Below are positions 45,197 to 53,044 of a DNA stretch of 54,379 bases, one piece after another; position 1 is the first letter of the stretch, and each line of letters begins with the position of its first letter. The notes beneath the pieces were generated by a model. That model did no database searches. It was not told the DNA's origin and saw only the letters and a program-made list of their open reading frames with translations. Position numbers and translations under genes: made by a program. Source of the stretch: SVTX01 sp051867975 (GTDB lineage Bacteria; Bacillota; Clostridia; Oscillospirales; CAG-272); assembly GCA_051867975.1 (NCBI GenBank), contig JBJDZM010000038.1, forward strand, positions 1 through 54,379, given 5' to 3'.

Positions 45197-45883
45197 TCAA
45201 TTAAGAGCGCTCTTGAGCTTTTCAAGGGCGCTTTTTTCAATGCGCGAGACGTATGAGCGCGAAATCCCGAGCTTTTCGGCAATCTCCCGCTGGGTAAGCT
45301 CTTCAGTGCCGCAAAGTCCGTAGCGCATAATGATTATCTGCCGCTCACGCAAGGTAAGTACTGTCTTGATGCACTTGAGCGCACGCTCGCTCATAATCCT
45401 GCGCTCTGTCTCCTCGGAAATGTTTTCATCACTGCTGATAACGTCTATGTATGCAAGCGGATTGCCGTCTCGGTCGACGTCTATCGTCTCGTTTATCGAG
45501 ATGTCGGATGCGTGCTTTTTCTCTGCGCGGAAGCTCATAAGGATTTCATTTTGAATACATTTTGCCGCATAGGTCGCGAAGCGCGTGCCGTTGTCGGTGT
45601 TGTACGTATCGACCGCCTTGACAAGTCCTATCGTGCCGATAGAGACGAGGTCTTCCTGATTTTTGCTTGCCGAATAATACTTGCGTACGATGTGAGAAAC
45701 CAAGCGCAGATTGTGCAGTATCAGCTTTTGCCTTGCGTTTTCGTCACCCGATTTCATTTTGGCAAAGCACTCTTTCTCTTCGTCTGTCGACATGGCAGGG
45801 GGGAAGCTTTGCTGAGTGCTGATTCCGAGAACGGGGGAGATGAGTTTTGCAAGCGCGGCGATTATGAGTGAAAAAATGACCAT
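45197..45883 (-). CDS. sigK: Sporulation sigma factor SigK (pro-SigK form), uninterrupted
   Basis: 228 residues from the ATG at 45883; a TTG at 45916 would start inside the hairpin loop. SigK drives late mother-cell genes. The N-terminal 20 or so residues (MVIFSLIIAALAKLISPVLG) are hydrophobic, as in the pro-sequence removed by SpoIVFB. Region 2: NLRLVSHIVRKYY, DLVSIGTIGLVKAVDTY, TRFATYAAKCIQNEILM. Region 4: LTQREIAEKLGISRSYVSRIEKSALEKL. The gene is continuous, without a skin-type insertion. SigE is close in sequence, but NLRLVSHIV plus the short pro-peptide and RSYVSRIEK favour SigK. The ribosome site and start codon lie in a long hairpin. Confidence 0.88.
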   Translation of the reverse strand: MVIFSLIIAALAKLISPVLGISTQQSFPPAMSTDEEKECFAKMKSGDENARQKLILHNLRLVSHIVRKYYSASKNQEDLVSIGTIGLVKAVDTYNTDNGTRFATYAAKCIQNEILMSFRAEKKHASDISINETIDVDRDGNPLAYIDVISSDENISEETERRIMSERALKCIKTVLTLRERQIIIMRYGLCGTEELTQREIAEKLGISRSYVSRIEKSALEKLKSALN

Positions 45884-45949
45884 GGCATATACTCCTGTCC
45901 GAGAGCGCAATATCAAGCGCTCTCATGTATTGGGAGTATATGCCATGGT
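45879..45949 (-). promoter_or_regulatory. Nested palindrome sequestering the sigK ribosome site and start
   Basis: Outer arms of 17 bases are perfectly complementary (45879-45895 and 45933-45949; core CCATGGCATATACTCC). An inner 8-base stem GAGAGCGC/GCGCTCTC (45901-45908, 45917-45924) encloses an 8-base loop. On the sigK strand the 3' outer arm contains AGGAG and the ATG at 45883. Any transcript entering from upstream would therefore pair both. No T run follows, so it is not a standard terminator. It could also be a DNA-level operator. Confidence 0.75.
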
Positions 45950-46002
45950 TGCATGTACTTATTTTTGCGGACAAAATGAAAATTTTTGCCCGATTAATGA
46001 GT

Positions 46003-46857
46003 TTATTCTTCGCCGAAAGTGATAGTGTGCGATACCTCGTAAGTACCGCCTATATCGATGGAATTGATGCCTTCCTTTTTGGTTATATCTCCGCATGCCT
46101 CGGGCGAATCGGGAATACCTGCCCAGGGTTCAAGACAAATATATGGGGCACCGTGTTTGTGCCACACGGCAAAGTAAGGCTTGCCCGGGAATTCAACACG
46201 GACATATTTGCCTGTCTTCCTGTTGCGCAGAGTTACGCTTTCTGACTTTATGTCTTTAAACACAAGGGCATCTATCATGAAAAACTTATCATATAGGGGA
46301 AGTGTAGTGCTGTTTTTGATTATGGGGAGCGTGGTGTTGGTCAGATAATTTCCGAGGAGCTGATATGAACTGAGAGTTTCTTTTTGCGGGAAAATGACAT
46401 CGTAATCTTCAATACCACCGGGAGTTAAATATGCCTCATGCGAACCGACAGAGAAATACATCGGTTTTTCCCCGAGATTGTTTATCTTGAATGTAATTTT
46501 TACTCCATTATCAATAAGTGTATATGTAACACGGAATTCATATGTGAAAGGATAGCATTTTTTTGTTTCTTCGTCGGACACATGAAGAAAGGTTGCTTCC
46601 TTTTCGGTCACCGACTCAACCGAAAAGGTTGTAGTTCTTGCATATCCGTGCTTATTTAGAGTATACTCTTTTCCCTCGTATGTGAACTTATTATCCTTTA
46701 GTCCACCGCATATCGGGAACAATATGGGGGCGCGTCCCGACCATATCTCGGGAATACCTTGCCACAAAAGTTCATTGCCGTTCATTTTTATGCTCTGCAT
46801 TTCAGCTCCGCGCTCGGCAATCGTAACAGTCATGTTTTGATTTTTTAACGTTACCAT
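46003..46857 (-). CDS. Aldose 1-epimerase-like protein (LacX/YeaD-type)
   Basis: 284 residues, all-beta galactose-mutarotase fold, cytoplasmic. Motifs: TIAERGAEMQSIKMNGNELLW, RAPILFPICGGLKDN, YTLNKHGYART with the conserved His, FSVGSHEAYLTPG (compare IGGHPAF), and YICLEPWAGIPDS with the candidate catalytic Glu near the C-terminus. Family members interconvert alpha and beta anomers of aldoses or hexose-6-phosphates; substrate unknown. It lies 119 bases upstream of sigK on the same strand, so read-through into sigK is possible. TATAAT occurs upstream on the - strand, with no clear -35. Confidence 0.88.
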   Translation of the reverse strand: MVTLKNQNMTVTIAERGAEMQSIKMNGNELLWQGIPEIWSGRAPILFPICGGLKDNKFTYEGKEYTLNKHGYARTTTFSVESVTEKEATFLHVSDEETKKCYPFTYEFRVTYTLIDNGVKITFKINNLGEKPMYFSVGSHEAYLTPGGIEDYDVIFPQKETLSSYQLLGNYLTNTTLPIIKNSTTLPLYDKFFMIDALVFKDIKSESVTLRNRKTGKYVRVEFPGKPYFAVWHKHGAPYICLEPWAGIPDSPEACGDITKKEGINSIDIGGTYEVSHTITFGEE

Positions 46858-46961
46858 GGTTTTCTCACTTTCTGTTGTAAAATATAGAGTAATTACCCTC
46901 TGTTTGAATATTATAACACATCATGGGAGAAAAGTATATATTTTTTTGTATCTTTTTTCTA

Positions 46962-46990
46962 TTGACAAGTATTCTTTTTTATGCTAAAAT
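46962..46990 (+). promoter_or_regulatory. Sigma-A promoter of thiT
   Basis: TTGACA (46962-46967), 17 bases, TAAAAT (46985-46990). Transcription should start near 46997, about 35 bases before the TPP riboswitch. Confidence 0.8.
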
Positions 46991-47029
46991 AACTACCGTT
47001 GAGTAATTCGACATAAAACCGCATAAAAA

Positions 47030-47120
47030 ATCAGGGGTGCCGAGCTTATTTGAGTGAGGCTGAGACGGAGAGATCCGAACCCTTGCACCTGATACGGACA
47101 ATACCGGCGTAGGAAGATTT
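47030..47120 (+). ncRNA. TPP riboswitch (THI element)
   Basis: Carries the conserved TPP aptamer blocks in order: AGGGGTGC, GGCTGAGA, ACCCTTGCACCTGAT, ATACCGGCGTAGGAAG. It precedes a thiamine transporter gene, the expected target. Binding of thiamine pyrophosphate should favour the terminator at 47159-47203. Confidence 0.95.
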
Positions 47121-47158
47121 TGATTGAATATATGTGTTTTCGTTTTCCGAAGACAGAG

Positions 47159-47203
47159 ATTCATCCGACCGTGATTTTTCGTGCGGATGAATTTTTATTT
47201 TTA
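47159..47203 (+). terminator. Riboswitch expression-platform terminator
   Basis: Stem ATTCATCCG / CGGATGAAT around a 16-base loop, then TTTTATTTTT. It lies between the TPP aptamer and the AAGGAGGA ribosome site of thiT, so control is by transcription termination. Confidence 0.85.
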
Positions 47204-47217
47204 AGGAGGATTCTTCA

Positions 47218-47883
47218 ATGAATCAAAACGTCAAAAGACTGACAGTGTCGGGAATGATGCTGGCACTCGCAACCGTACTCGCAATTGTTTGCGCGTACAT
47301 TCCGTTCCTCAATCTGCCCTTCGGCGGCGGATTTACCGTGGCAAGTATGCTTCCCATCGTCATCGTAGCGTATATGTACGGTACGAAATGGGGCTTGTTC
47401 ACCTCGTTCTGCTATGCTCTCATTCAAATCATACTGTCCTTGACTCAGGGTGCAGGCGGAACAGTTATGGCACTTTTCCTGCCTGAATCTGACAGCTTCA
47501 TGGGATATGGCGCAGCTGTATGGATAGTACTCATTGACTACATTATTGCATATACAGTTCTCGGCTTGGGCGGTGTTTTCCGCAACAAGATATCGAATAA
47601 GACTTTATCCTTGGTCGTAGGCGTTATTTTGGCTCTTTTCCTTCGTTACGTAGCACATATCGTGTCGGGATATATCTTCTACGGAGCATGGGCTGAGTGG
47701 TTCTTCACGCAGGAAGGCTTCTATGCTATCGGAAACGTCATCTTGAACTCCATGAGCGGTAATCTGCTGTCTCTTGTGTATTCAATATTCTATAACGGAC
47801 TCTTTATGATACCCGAAATTATTATTACTGCAATCGTAGCCGTGCCTGTATCTCGCATACCCGCAATCAAGAAAATTAAGTAA
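47218..47883 (+). CDS. thiT: Thiamine transporter ThiT (ECF S-component)
   Basis: 221 residues, six predicted membrane helices. ThiT binds thiamine with very high affinity and works with the general EcfAA'T module, which must be encoded elsewhere. Fits the family: VKRLTVSGMMLALATVLA start, GGGFTVASMLPI, GTKWGLFTSFCYALIQ, the GAWAEWFFTQ Trp-rich loop, YNGLFMIPEIIITAIV end. Controlled by the TPP riboswitch upstream. Single-gene unit ended by the hairpin at 47903. Confidence 0.95.
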   Translation: MNQNVKRLTVSGMMLALATVLAIVCAYIPFLNLPFGGGFTVASMLPIVIVAYMYGTKWGLFTSFCYALIQIILSLTQGAGGTVMALFLPESDSFMGYGAAVWIVLIDYIIAYTVLGLGGVFRNKISNKTLSLVVGVILALFLRYVAHIVSGYIFYGAWAEWFFTQEGFYAIGNVILNSMSGNLLSLVYSIFYNGLFMIPEIIITAIVAVPVSRIPAIKKIK

Positions 47884-47902
47884 ACTTAACAATTAATCAA
47901 AA

Positions 47903-47937
47903 AATCATCTCGGAGCTTGCCCCGAGATGATTTTTTG
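47903..47937. terminator. Bidirectional terminator between thiT and natB
   Basis: Stem AATCATCTCGG / CCGAGATGATT with an 8-base loop, followed by TTTTT; an A run on the other side gives a T run on the - strand. It lies between convergent genes. Confidence 0.92.
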
Positions 47938-49122
47938 TTATTTATTGAACATTATTTTTTCGCTGTTAAACATTCTCGTGAGAATGAATACACCGAGAGC
48001 GGTGACTGCAATGTTTGCGCATACCGTAATAATTACATTTACGATATTGAGGTCAAACGAGAAGATGCTTATCATGCTCTGAACGCTGTTGAATATCGGT
48101 ATCAGGTAGAGGGCGGGATTAGTTGCCGCTCCGCCTGCCATGCCCGAAAGACCTACGAGCATCGAGAGAATCATGAGGGGCGTGAGGTATGTTCCCGCTT
48201 CTTTAACTGTCTTTGCGTATGCGGAGACAATGGCTATCAGTGTGATGAAGACGAGGACGGTCGAGAGAATAACGATTGCGAGCATCGCGTAGTCTGCTAT
48301 TCCGTATGCCGCACCGTCAAGCTCGACTGTACCGCCCATGAGCTTTGGAAGAGAGAGAAGTGTTCCAAGGGTGCTTGATGCTCCGCTTATCAGTGCCATG
48401 ACCGAGAGCGCAAGAATCTTTCCGATTGCAATATGCGAACGCTTTGTGGGAGTGATCAAGAGAGTGGCAATCGTTCCGCGCTCTTTTTCTCCCGCGATCG
48501 ATTCGGGTGCTACCGCCATACATCCCGAGAAGAGAAGCATTATAAGCAGCATCGGCATCATCATGGAGAATATCATGCCCGTAAGGCTTTCTTTTGATGC
48601 CAAGTCGTATGTCGTATCGGCTGATGCGTTCACATCGAGTATATTCGCCAGCTGAGATTCAAATGCGTCCAATATTGAGTAAGCCATCTGATACGCAGTT
48701 GATGAATTTGCCTCGGAGGAATTGTAGAAAATCTCAACATTCGGGACACTTCCGGATCTATCGCCCGAAATCTTTTCGTCAAAGTCATCGGGGAAGATAA
48801 TCAAAAGGTCGATTGCACCGTTTGAAATAAGTTCTTTTTGCATTTGCAACGCATCATTATCGAGAGTGGAAAGCTCTGTAACGTCAAAATACTCTGAGTC
48901 AACAAATGCCGGGCGAAGAGACTCGGGCATACCGACCGTGCGGACTGTCGGAACATAATCCTCGTCAGGCATAAAAGCGTTACCCATAAATCCGCCCATA
49001 AGGGAATAGATAATGTAAATCAGAATACCCGGCATGAGAAGAGCAACAAGGGTTCGTTTGTCTTTAAAAAACCTTGCAAGCTCTTTTTTGAAGATTGTAA
49101 ATATCGCATTGTTTTTCATCAC
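47938..49122 (-). CDS. ABC exporter permease, NatB-type (ABC-2)
   Basis: 394 residues. One N-terminal membrane helix (VALLMPGILIYIIYSL), a long extracytoplasmic domain of about 160 residues, then about five helices (for example MIFSMMMPMLLIMLLFSGC) separated by the cytoplasmic loop ESIAGEKERGTIATLLITPTKRSHIAIGKI, the typical ABC-2 coupling element. Resembles NatB of Na+-exporting NatAB systems. Its start overlaps the ATPase stop by four bases, so the two are translationally coupled. Substrate is not proven. Confidence 0.87.
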   Translation of the reverse strand: MMKNNAIFTIFKKELARFFKDKRTLVALLMPGILIYIIYSLMGGFMGNAFMPDEDYVPTVRTVGMPESLRPAFVDSEYFDVTELSTLDNDALQMQKELISNGAIDLLIIFPDDFDEKISGDRSGSVPNVEIFYNSSEANSSTAYQMAYSILDAFESQLANILDVNASADTTYDLASKESLTGMIFSMMMPMLLIMLLFSGCMAVAPESIAGEKERGTIATLLITPTKRSHIAIGKILALSVMALISGASSTLGTLLSLPKLMGGTVELDGAAYGIADYAMLAIVILSTVLVFITLIAIVSAYAKTVKEAGTYLTPLMILSMLVGLSGMAGGAATNPALYLIPIFNSVQSMISIFSFDLNIVNVIITVCANIAVTALGVFILTRMFNSEKIMFNK

Positions 49123-49904
49123 ATTTCACCTCCGTTTTTTGCGGTATATTCGGCGAAAATATCAAAAAATCTGTCCTCAAGTGACTTTCCTCCGCATATC
49201 TCCGAAAGTGAGCTGCAGACCGCCATTTTGCCGTCTATGATAATGCCGACACGGTCGCAGAGCTTTTCAATAAGACTGAAAATGTGAGTTGAAACGATTA
49301 TCGTCTTGTTCTGCTCTTTAAGATATGTAAGAAAATCGGTAACCGTTTTTGCCGTAATAACGTCAAGTCCGTTGGTCGGCTCGTCGAATATGATTATGTC
49401 GGGGTCATGTACGAGCGAGATTGCAAGGGATGCCTTCTGCTTCATACCCGTTGAAAGGTCGGCAACCTTTACCTCGGCAAACTTGTCGATGCCGAAGCGC
49501 GAGAAAAGGTCTGCCTTTCTCCGAGCTGCCGCATCAGGCTCAATACCGTGCAGAGAAGAGAAGAAGTCGAAAAGATAATTCGGAGTGAAAAATTCTTCAA
49601 GCTTCAATTCACTTGTGAGAAATCCGATTTTAGAGCGAACGCCGTCGGGGTCGGATACGACACTGCAACCGTCAATAATTGCGTCTCCCGAGTCGGGCTT
49701 GATAAGCGTCGCAAGCATGCGCAGAGTCGTTGTCTTTCCGGCACCGTTTGGTCCGAGCAGACCGAATATTTCGCCCTCATACGCTTCAAACGACAAGCCG
49801 TCAACCGCACGGCGAACCTTCTCAGTGGTTTTTTCGATTTTTTGCTGTTTCGTCGACAGCTTAAACGTCTTTGATAGATTTTGAACTACAATAAGTTCTT
49901 TCAT
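49119..49904 (-). CDS. ABC exporter ATPase, NatA-type
   Basis: 261 residues. Walker A LLGPNGAGKTTTLRML, Q-loop GFLTSELKLEEF, signature LSTGMKQKASLAISL, Walker B IIIFDEPTNGLDV, H-loop IIVSTHIF. NatA/CcmA subgroup, exporting ions, drugs or lipids with the permease encoded directly downstream. Ribosome site AAAGGAGAC. A family-typical ATPase with no missing residue. Confidence 0.92.
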   Translation of the reverse strand: MKELIVVQNLSKTFKLSTKQQKIEKTTEKVRRAVDGLSFEAYEGEIFGLLGPNGAGKTTTLRMLATLIKPDSGDAIIDGCSVVSDPDGVRSKIGFLTSELKLEEFFTPNYLFDFFSSLHGIEPDAAARRKADLFSRFGIDKFAEVKVADLSTGMKQKASLAISLVHDPDIIIFDEPTNGLDVITAKTVTDFLTYLKEQNKTIIVSTHIFSLIEKLCDRVGIIIDGKMAVCSSLSEICGGKSLEDRFFDIFAEYTAKNGGEM

Positions 49905-50015
49905 ATTCGCAATGTCTCCTTTCAGAATTGTAAAAATAAACTTAGTGGGATTTTGTTTTTAAATGTGCTTCATCGGCTGGGTTTAACACGTCCTAAACAT
50001 GAAAACGTCAGTGAG

Positions 50016-50130
50016 GGATTTTTTCGGAGAAAAAATCCTGCGTCACCGCGATAAGGACCCAAAATATTGAAAGTTTTTGAAGGGGTTTGGGGGAAACTTT
50101 TTTCAAAAAAGTTCCCCCAACGCATCCCCT
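50016..50130. repeat. Intergenic hairpin cluster downstream of trpS
   Basis: Two strong dyads: GGATTTTTTC-GGA-GAAAAAATCC (50016-50038), and a long one at 50081-50129 whose core is TTGGGGGAAACTTTTTT / AAAAAAGTTCCCCCAA, extended by AGGGG/CCCCT. The second probably ends trpS transcription. Together they look like a dispersed intergenic repeat family, but only a genome-wide search could show that. No gene lies in 49905-50142. Confidence 0.5.
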
Positions 50131-50142
50131 TCCATTCATTTC

Positions 50143-51299
50143 TTACTTTACCTGAACAAACCCCAGCTTCTTCTGTACTTTTGAGAGAGTACGGCGAGCG
50201 ACGTAGGATGCCTCCTCGGCGCCTTTTTTCATTTGCGCTTCGAGTCCCGCCTTGTCGGACATGAAGGTCTTGAATTTGTCCTGAACGGGTGCGAGAGNNN
50301 NNNNNNNNNNNNNNNNNNNNNNNNNNNNNNNNNNNNNNNNNNNNNNNNNNNNNNNNNNNNNNNNNNNNNNNNNNNNNNNNNNNNNNNNNNNNNNNNNAGT
50401 CCCGCCTTGTCGGACATGAAGGTCTTGAATTTGTCCTGAACGGGTGCGAGAGCGTCTGCGCAGACCTCGCCAACGGCGAGTTTGAAGTCGCCGTAGCCGC
50501 GACCGTCAAATTCACGCTCGATCTCATCAAGAGTTTTGCCTGTGAAGACCGAGTAGATGGTCATGAGGTTGTTGATGCCGTCTTTGCCCTCGGCGTACCT
50601 CACAGAGGTGTCGGAGTCGGTAACGGCGCGCTTGAATTTGCGGATTATCGTGTCACGGTCGTCGAGAATATAGACGACCGCGTTTGTGTTCTCGTCCGAC
50701 TTGCTCATCTTTTTCGTCGGGTCTGCAAGCGACATTATCTTTGCGCCGTTCTTAGCCATTATCGGCTCGGGAATGGTGAAGGTGTCGGGATAGATTGCGT
50801 TGAAGCGAGTTGCAACGTCTCGGCAAAGCTCAACATGCTGCTTTTGGTCGATTCCGACAGGCACGACGTCGGTCTGATAGAGCAGGATATCCGCCGCCAT
50901 AAGCACGGGGTAGGTGAAAAGACCTGCGTTGATGTTGTCGGCATGCTTTTGCGACTTGTCCTTGAACTGAGTCATGCGTGAAAGCTCGCCGAACCCTGTA
51001 AAGCAGTTTAAGAGCCATGCAAGCTCGGCATGCTCTTTGACGTGCGACTGAACATAGAGAGTGTTCTTATCGGGGTCGAGACCGCAAGCCATATAAAGAG
51101 CCAACGTCTCGTATGTGCGGCGGCGAAGGTCGGCAGGCACCTGACGCACGGTTATCGCGTGCTCGTCTACAACGCAGTAAAAGCACTTGTACTCGTCCGA
51201 GTACGCAGAGAAATTCTTGAGCGCGCCGAGATAGTTGCCGATAGTCAGATTTCCGCTCGGCTGAACGCCCGAAAAAGATACTTTTTGGCCTTGAAACAT
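50143..51299 (-). CDS. trpS: Tryptophanyl-tRNA synthetase, interrupted by an assembly gap
   Basis: Charges tRNA-Trp. N-terminus MFQGQKVSFSGVQPSGNLTIGNYLGAL includes the HIGH-equivalent TIGN; KMSKSDENT is the second signature. The run of 100 N splits the gene near the C-terminus. The 55 bases on each side of it are identical (50243-50297, 50398-50452). Merging them and dropping the N run removes 155 bases and gives one open frame of 333 residues ending KKLGFVQVK with stop at 50143-50145. That is the normal TrpS length, so the gene is intact. Controlled by the Trp T-box upstream. Ribosome site AAAGGAAA. Confidence 0.95.
50298..50397. other. Assembly gap (100 N), almost certainly false
   Basis: The 55 bases before and after the N run are the same sequence, so two contig ends overlap and were scaffolded instead of merged. 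55 is a common de Bruijn k-mer size. Removing one copy and the N run restores trpS exactly. Confidence 0.92.
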
Positions 51300-51340
51300 A
51301 ATAATTTCCTTTCTTCGGGGCTTTGCCCCTTGACCCCACC

Positions 51341-51370
51341 TAAGGAACTTTTGAAAAAGTTACTTAGGAA
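51341..51370 (-). repeat. Hairpin in the trpS leader
   Basis: CCTAAG-G-AACTTTT-GA-AAAAGTT-A-CTTAGG, an imperfect 13-pair stem between the T-box terminator and the trpS start, next to GGGGC-TTT-GCCCC (51316-51328). It shares the AACTTTT/AAAAGTT core with the hairpin after trpS. It does not cover the AAAGGAAA ribosome site. Confidence 0.5.
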
Positions 51371-51421
51371 ACCTCAAAACTTATAAACAAGGCTTGGGGA
51401 ATGTTTATCGTATTTTGAAAT

Positions 51422-51660
51422 AAAAAATCCCCGACAGGCTTTCTGTCGGGGACGAATTTACATAAATCCGCGGTACCACCCACGATTTGAGGGAATATCC
51501 CTCCGCTCAACACATAACGGTGTGTTCCGTCGTTCATACTGCGCTTGCGCGGTTCTGTCCGCCCTCGAAAGTCCATTCAATCTCTTGTGTCCGCCGAACT
51601 CTCACCCATGTCGGCTCTCTGTGGAACAGGGAAGAGAAATACTAATCTTTCTCATCGGTT
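51422..51660 (-). ncRNA. T-box riboswitch, tryptophan specific
   Basis: On the - strand the leader contains the T-box core GGGTGGTACCGCG (51481-51469) and a terminator stem TCCCCGACAG/CTGTCGGGGA followed by TTTTTT (51452-51422). The specifier loop reads GAA-TGG-ACT with TGG (Trp codon) at 51575-51573. Uncharged tRNA-Trp should stabilise the antiterminator and switch on trpS directly downstream. Confidence 0.93.
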
Positions 51661-51666
51661 TAGATG

Positions 51667-51695
51667 ATTATATCACCGTTTTTTCACTTTGTCAA
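51667..51695 (-). promoter_or_regulatory. Sigma-A promoter of T-box-trpS
   Basis: On the - strand perfect TTGACA and TATAAT, spacer 17. The -35 overlaps the last codons and stop of the upstream aminotransferase gene. Confidence 0.88.
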
Positions 51696-52909
51696 CAGTT
51701 TAAGCCAAATTCGCGCGCGATCTCACCGAGAATTTTTATTCCCTTTACTATCTGCCCGTCGCTTGGGGTGCTGAAATTCAATCTGAATGACTGCGAGCCT
51801 GCCTCGGTGTCGCAATTGAAGGTCGCACCGGGGACTATACGGACGTTGCGTGCGGTTGCTTCCTTTATATAAGCCATCGCATCGACATCTTCGGGCAGAG
51901 TACACCAGATAAAGAGTCCGCCTTCTGGACGGGTGAATTTGACCGACTTCGGCATCTCACGCTCAAGGCAATCGAGCATCAGAGTGCATTTGTGCCTGTA
52001 AATCGCCTGAATATCCTTGATGTGTCCTTCAAGGTCACATTCGGTCATATATCTGTGGCATAGAATCTGGAAAAAGAGGTTAGTATGGACGTCGCTCGTC
52101 TGCTTTGATACGACCATCTTCGACGCAACCGGGGCTGGAGCGATAACGAAGCCGACACGCATACCGGCAGACAGAATCTTTGAGAACGTCGAACAGTAAA
52201 TAACAATGCCGTCCTCATCCATGCTCTTGATAGTAGGGATATCTTTTCCCGCAAAGCGCAACTCTCCGTAAGGATTGTCCTCAAGAATCATAAGAGAGTA
52301 TTTTTTCGCAAGCTCGTATATTTTAACTCGCTTTTCGTACGACGTCGTAATTCCGCCGGGATTCTGGAATGTCGGAATGACGTAAATGAGCTTTGCGTTC
52401 GGAGTATTCCTTATCGTCTTTTCAAGATCTTCGATGTTCATTCCGTCGTCATCAAGCGGAACACCGATCGGAGTTGCGCCGTTTGAGCGGAAAGCGTTGA
52501 GCGCGCCGATAAACGTCGGATTTTCGCATATGACAGCGTCTCCCTCGTTGCAAAACACCTTGCAGGCAAGCTCAATGCCTTGCTGACCGCCCGACACTAT
52601 TATCGTCGTGTCGTCAAAGCTGTCGCCGTATGCCGTTGATTTGCCTATATTGAATTTTTCTTTTTGTCTTTTTGCGATTACCTCGCAGAGCGGAGTATAG
52701 CCGTCGGTCGCGCCGTATTGGAGTGCCTGTGTCGGACTTTCCTTGTATATCAATGCCGAAAGACGCGCCATGTCTTCAACGGGGAAGGATTCGGGTGCAG
52801 GATTTCCTGCGGCGAATGATATGGTATCGGGGCTTGACGGAGCCTTAAGTATCTCTCTTATCGCCGAGGGCTTGAGGTTGGCTATTTTATTTGAAAAGGT
52901 GTAGTTCAT
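51692..52909 (-). CDS. PLP-dependent aminotransferase, class I/II (2-aminoadipate/LysN-like)
   Basis: 405 residues, fold-type I. SFAAGNPAPESFP start, YGATDGYTPL, SGGQQGIELACKV, IPTFQNPGGITTS, LEDNPYGELRF, and the PLP Lys244 in CSTFSKILSAGMRVGF; Arg near the C-terminus in SFRLNFS binds the substrate carboxylate. The group includes 2-aminoadipate, aromatic and branched-chain amino-acid aminotransferases and lacks the GntR domain of MocR relatives. Exact substrate unknown. Ribosome site AGGAGAAG; own promoter at 52943-52971. Confidence 0.9.
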   Translation of the reverse strand: MNYTFSNKIANLKPSAIREILKAPSSPDTISFAAGNPAPESFPVEDMARLSALIYKESPTQALQYGATDGYTPLCEVIAKRQKEKFNIGKSTAYGDSFDDTTIIVSGGQQGIELACKVFCNEGDAVICENPTFIGALNAFRSNGATPIGVPLDDDGMNIEDLEKTIRNTPNAKLIYVIPTFQNPGGITTSYEKRVKIYELAKKYSLMILEDNPYGELRFAGKDIPTIKSMDEDGIVIYCSTFSKILSAGMRVGFVIAPAPVASKMVVSKQTSDVHTNLFFQILCHRYMTECDLEGHIKDIQAIYRHKCTLMLDCLEREMPKSVKFTRPEGGLFIWCTLPEDVDAMAYIKEATARNVRIVPGATFNCDTEAGSQSFRLNFSTPSDGQIVKGIKILGEIAREFGLNC

Positions 52910-52942
52910 ATCTTCTCCTGTGAGATTGAATATTGTAAGAAA

Positions 52943-52971
52943 ATTATAGCACTGCTACATGTGTTTTTCAA
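52943..52971 (-). promoter_or_regulatory. Sigma-A promoter of the aminotransferase
   Basis: On the - strand TTGAAA, 17 bases, TATAAT, with the start about 27 bases before the ATG. Confidence 0.8.
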
Positions 52972-52989
52972 GTGTTTTTGACAAAAATA

Positions 52990-53018
52990 TTGACTTTTTG
53001 TGTCGTCGGTGATATAAT
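52990..53018 (+). promoter_or_regulatory. Sigma-A promoter of the YitT-family gene
   Basis: TTGACT (52990-52995), 17 bases, TATAAT (53013-53018), then a leader of about 20 bases with GGAGGA before the ATG at 53045. Confidence 0.82.
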
Positions 53019-53044
53019 CAGTTGACACTGATCTGGAGGATAAT

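Noticed and set aside
45197..45883. Skin-type element interrupting sigK
   Set aside because: The sigK frame is continuous from pro-sequence to region 4.
45816..46245. Two + strand frames (68 and 106 codons) across the sigK palindrome
   Set aside because: They overlap sigK and the epimerase gene in antisense and show no protein-like features.
50298..50397. Real insertion or frameshift in trpS
   Set aside because: The flanks are the same 55 bases; merging them restores an intact frame.
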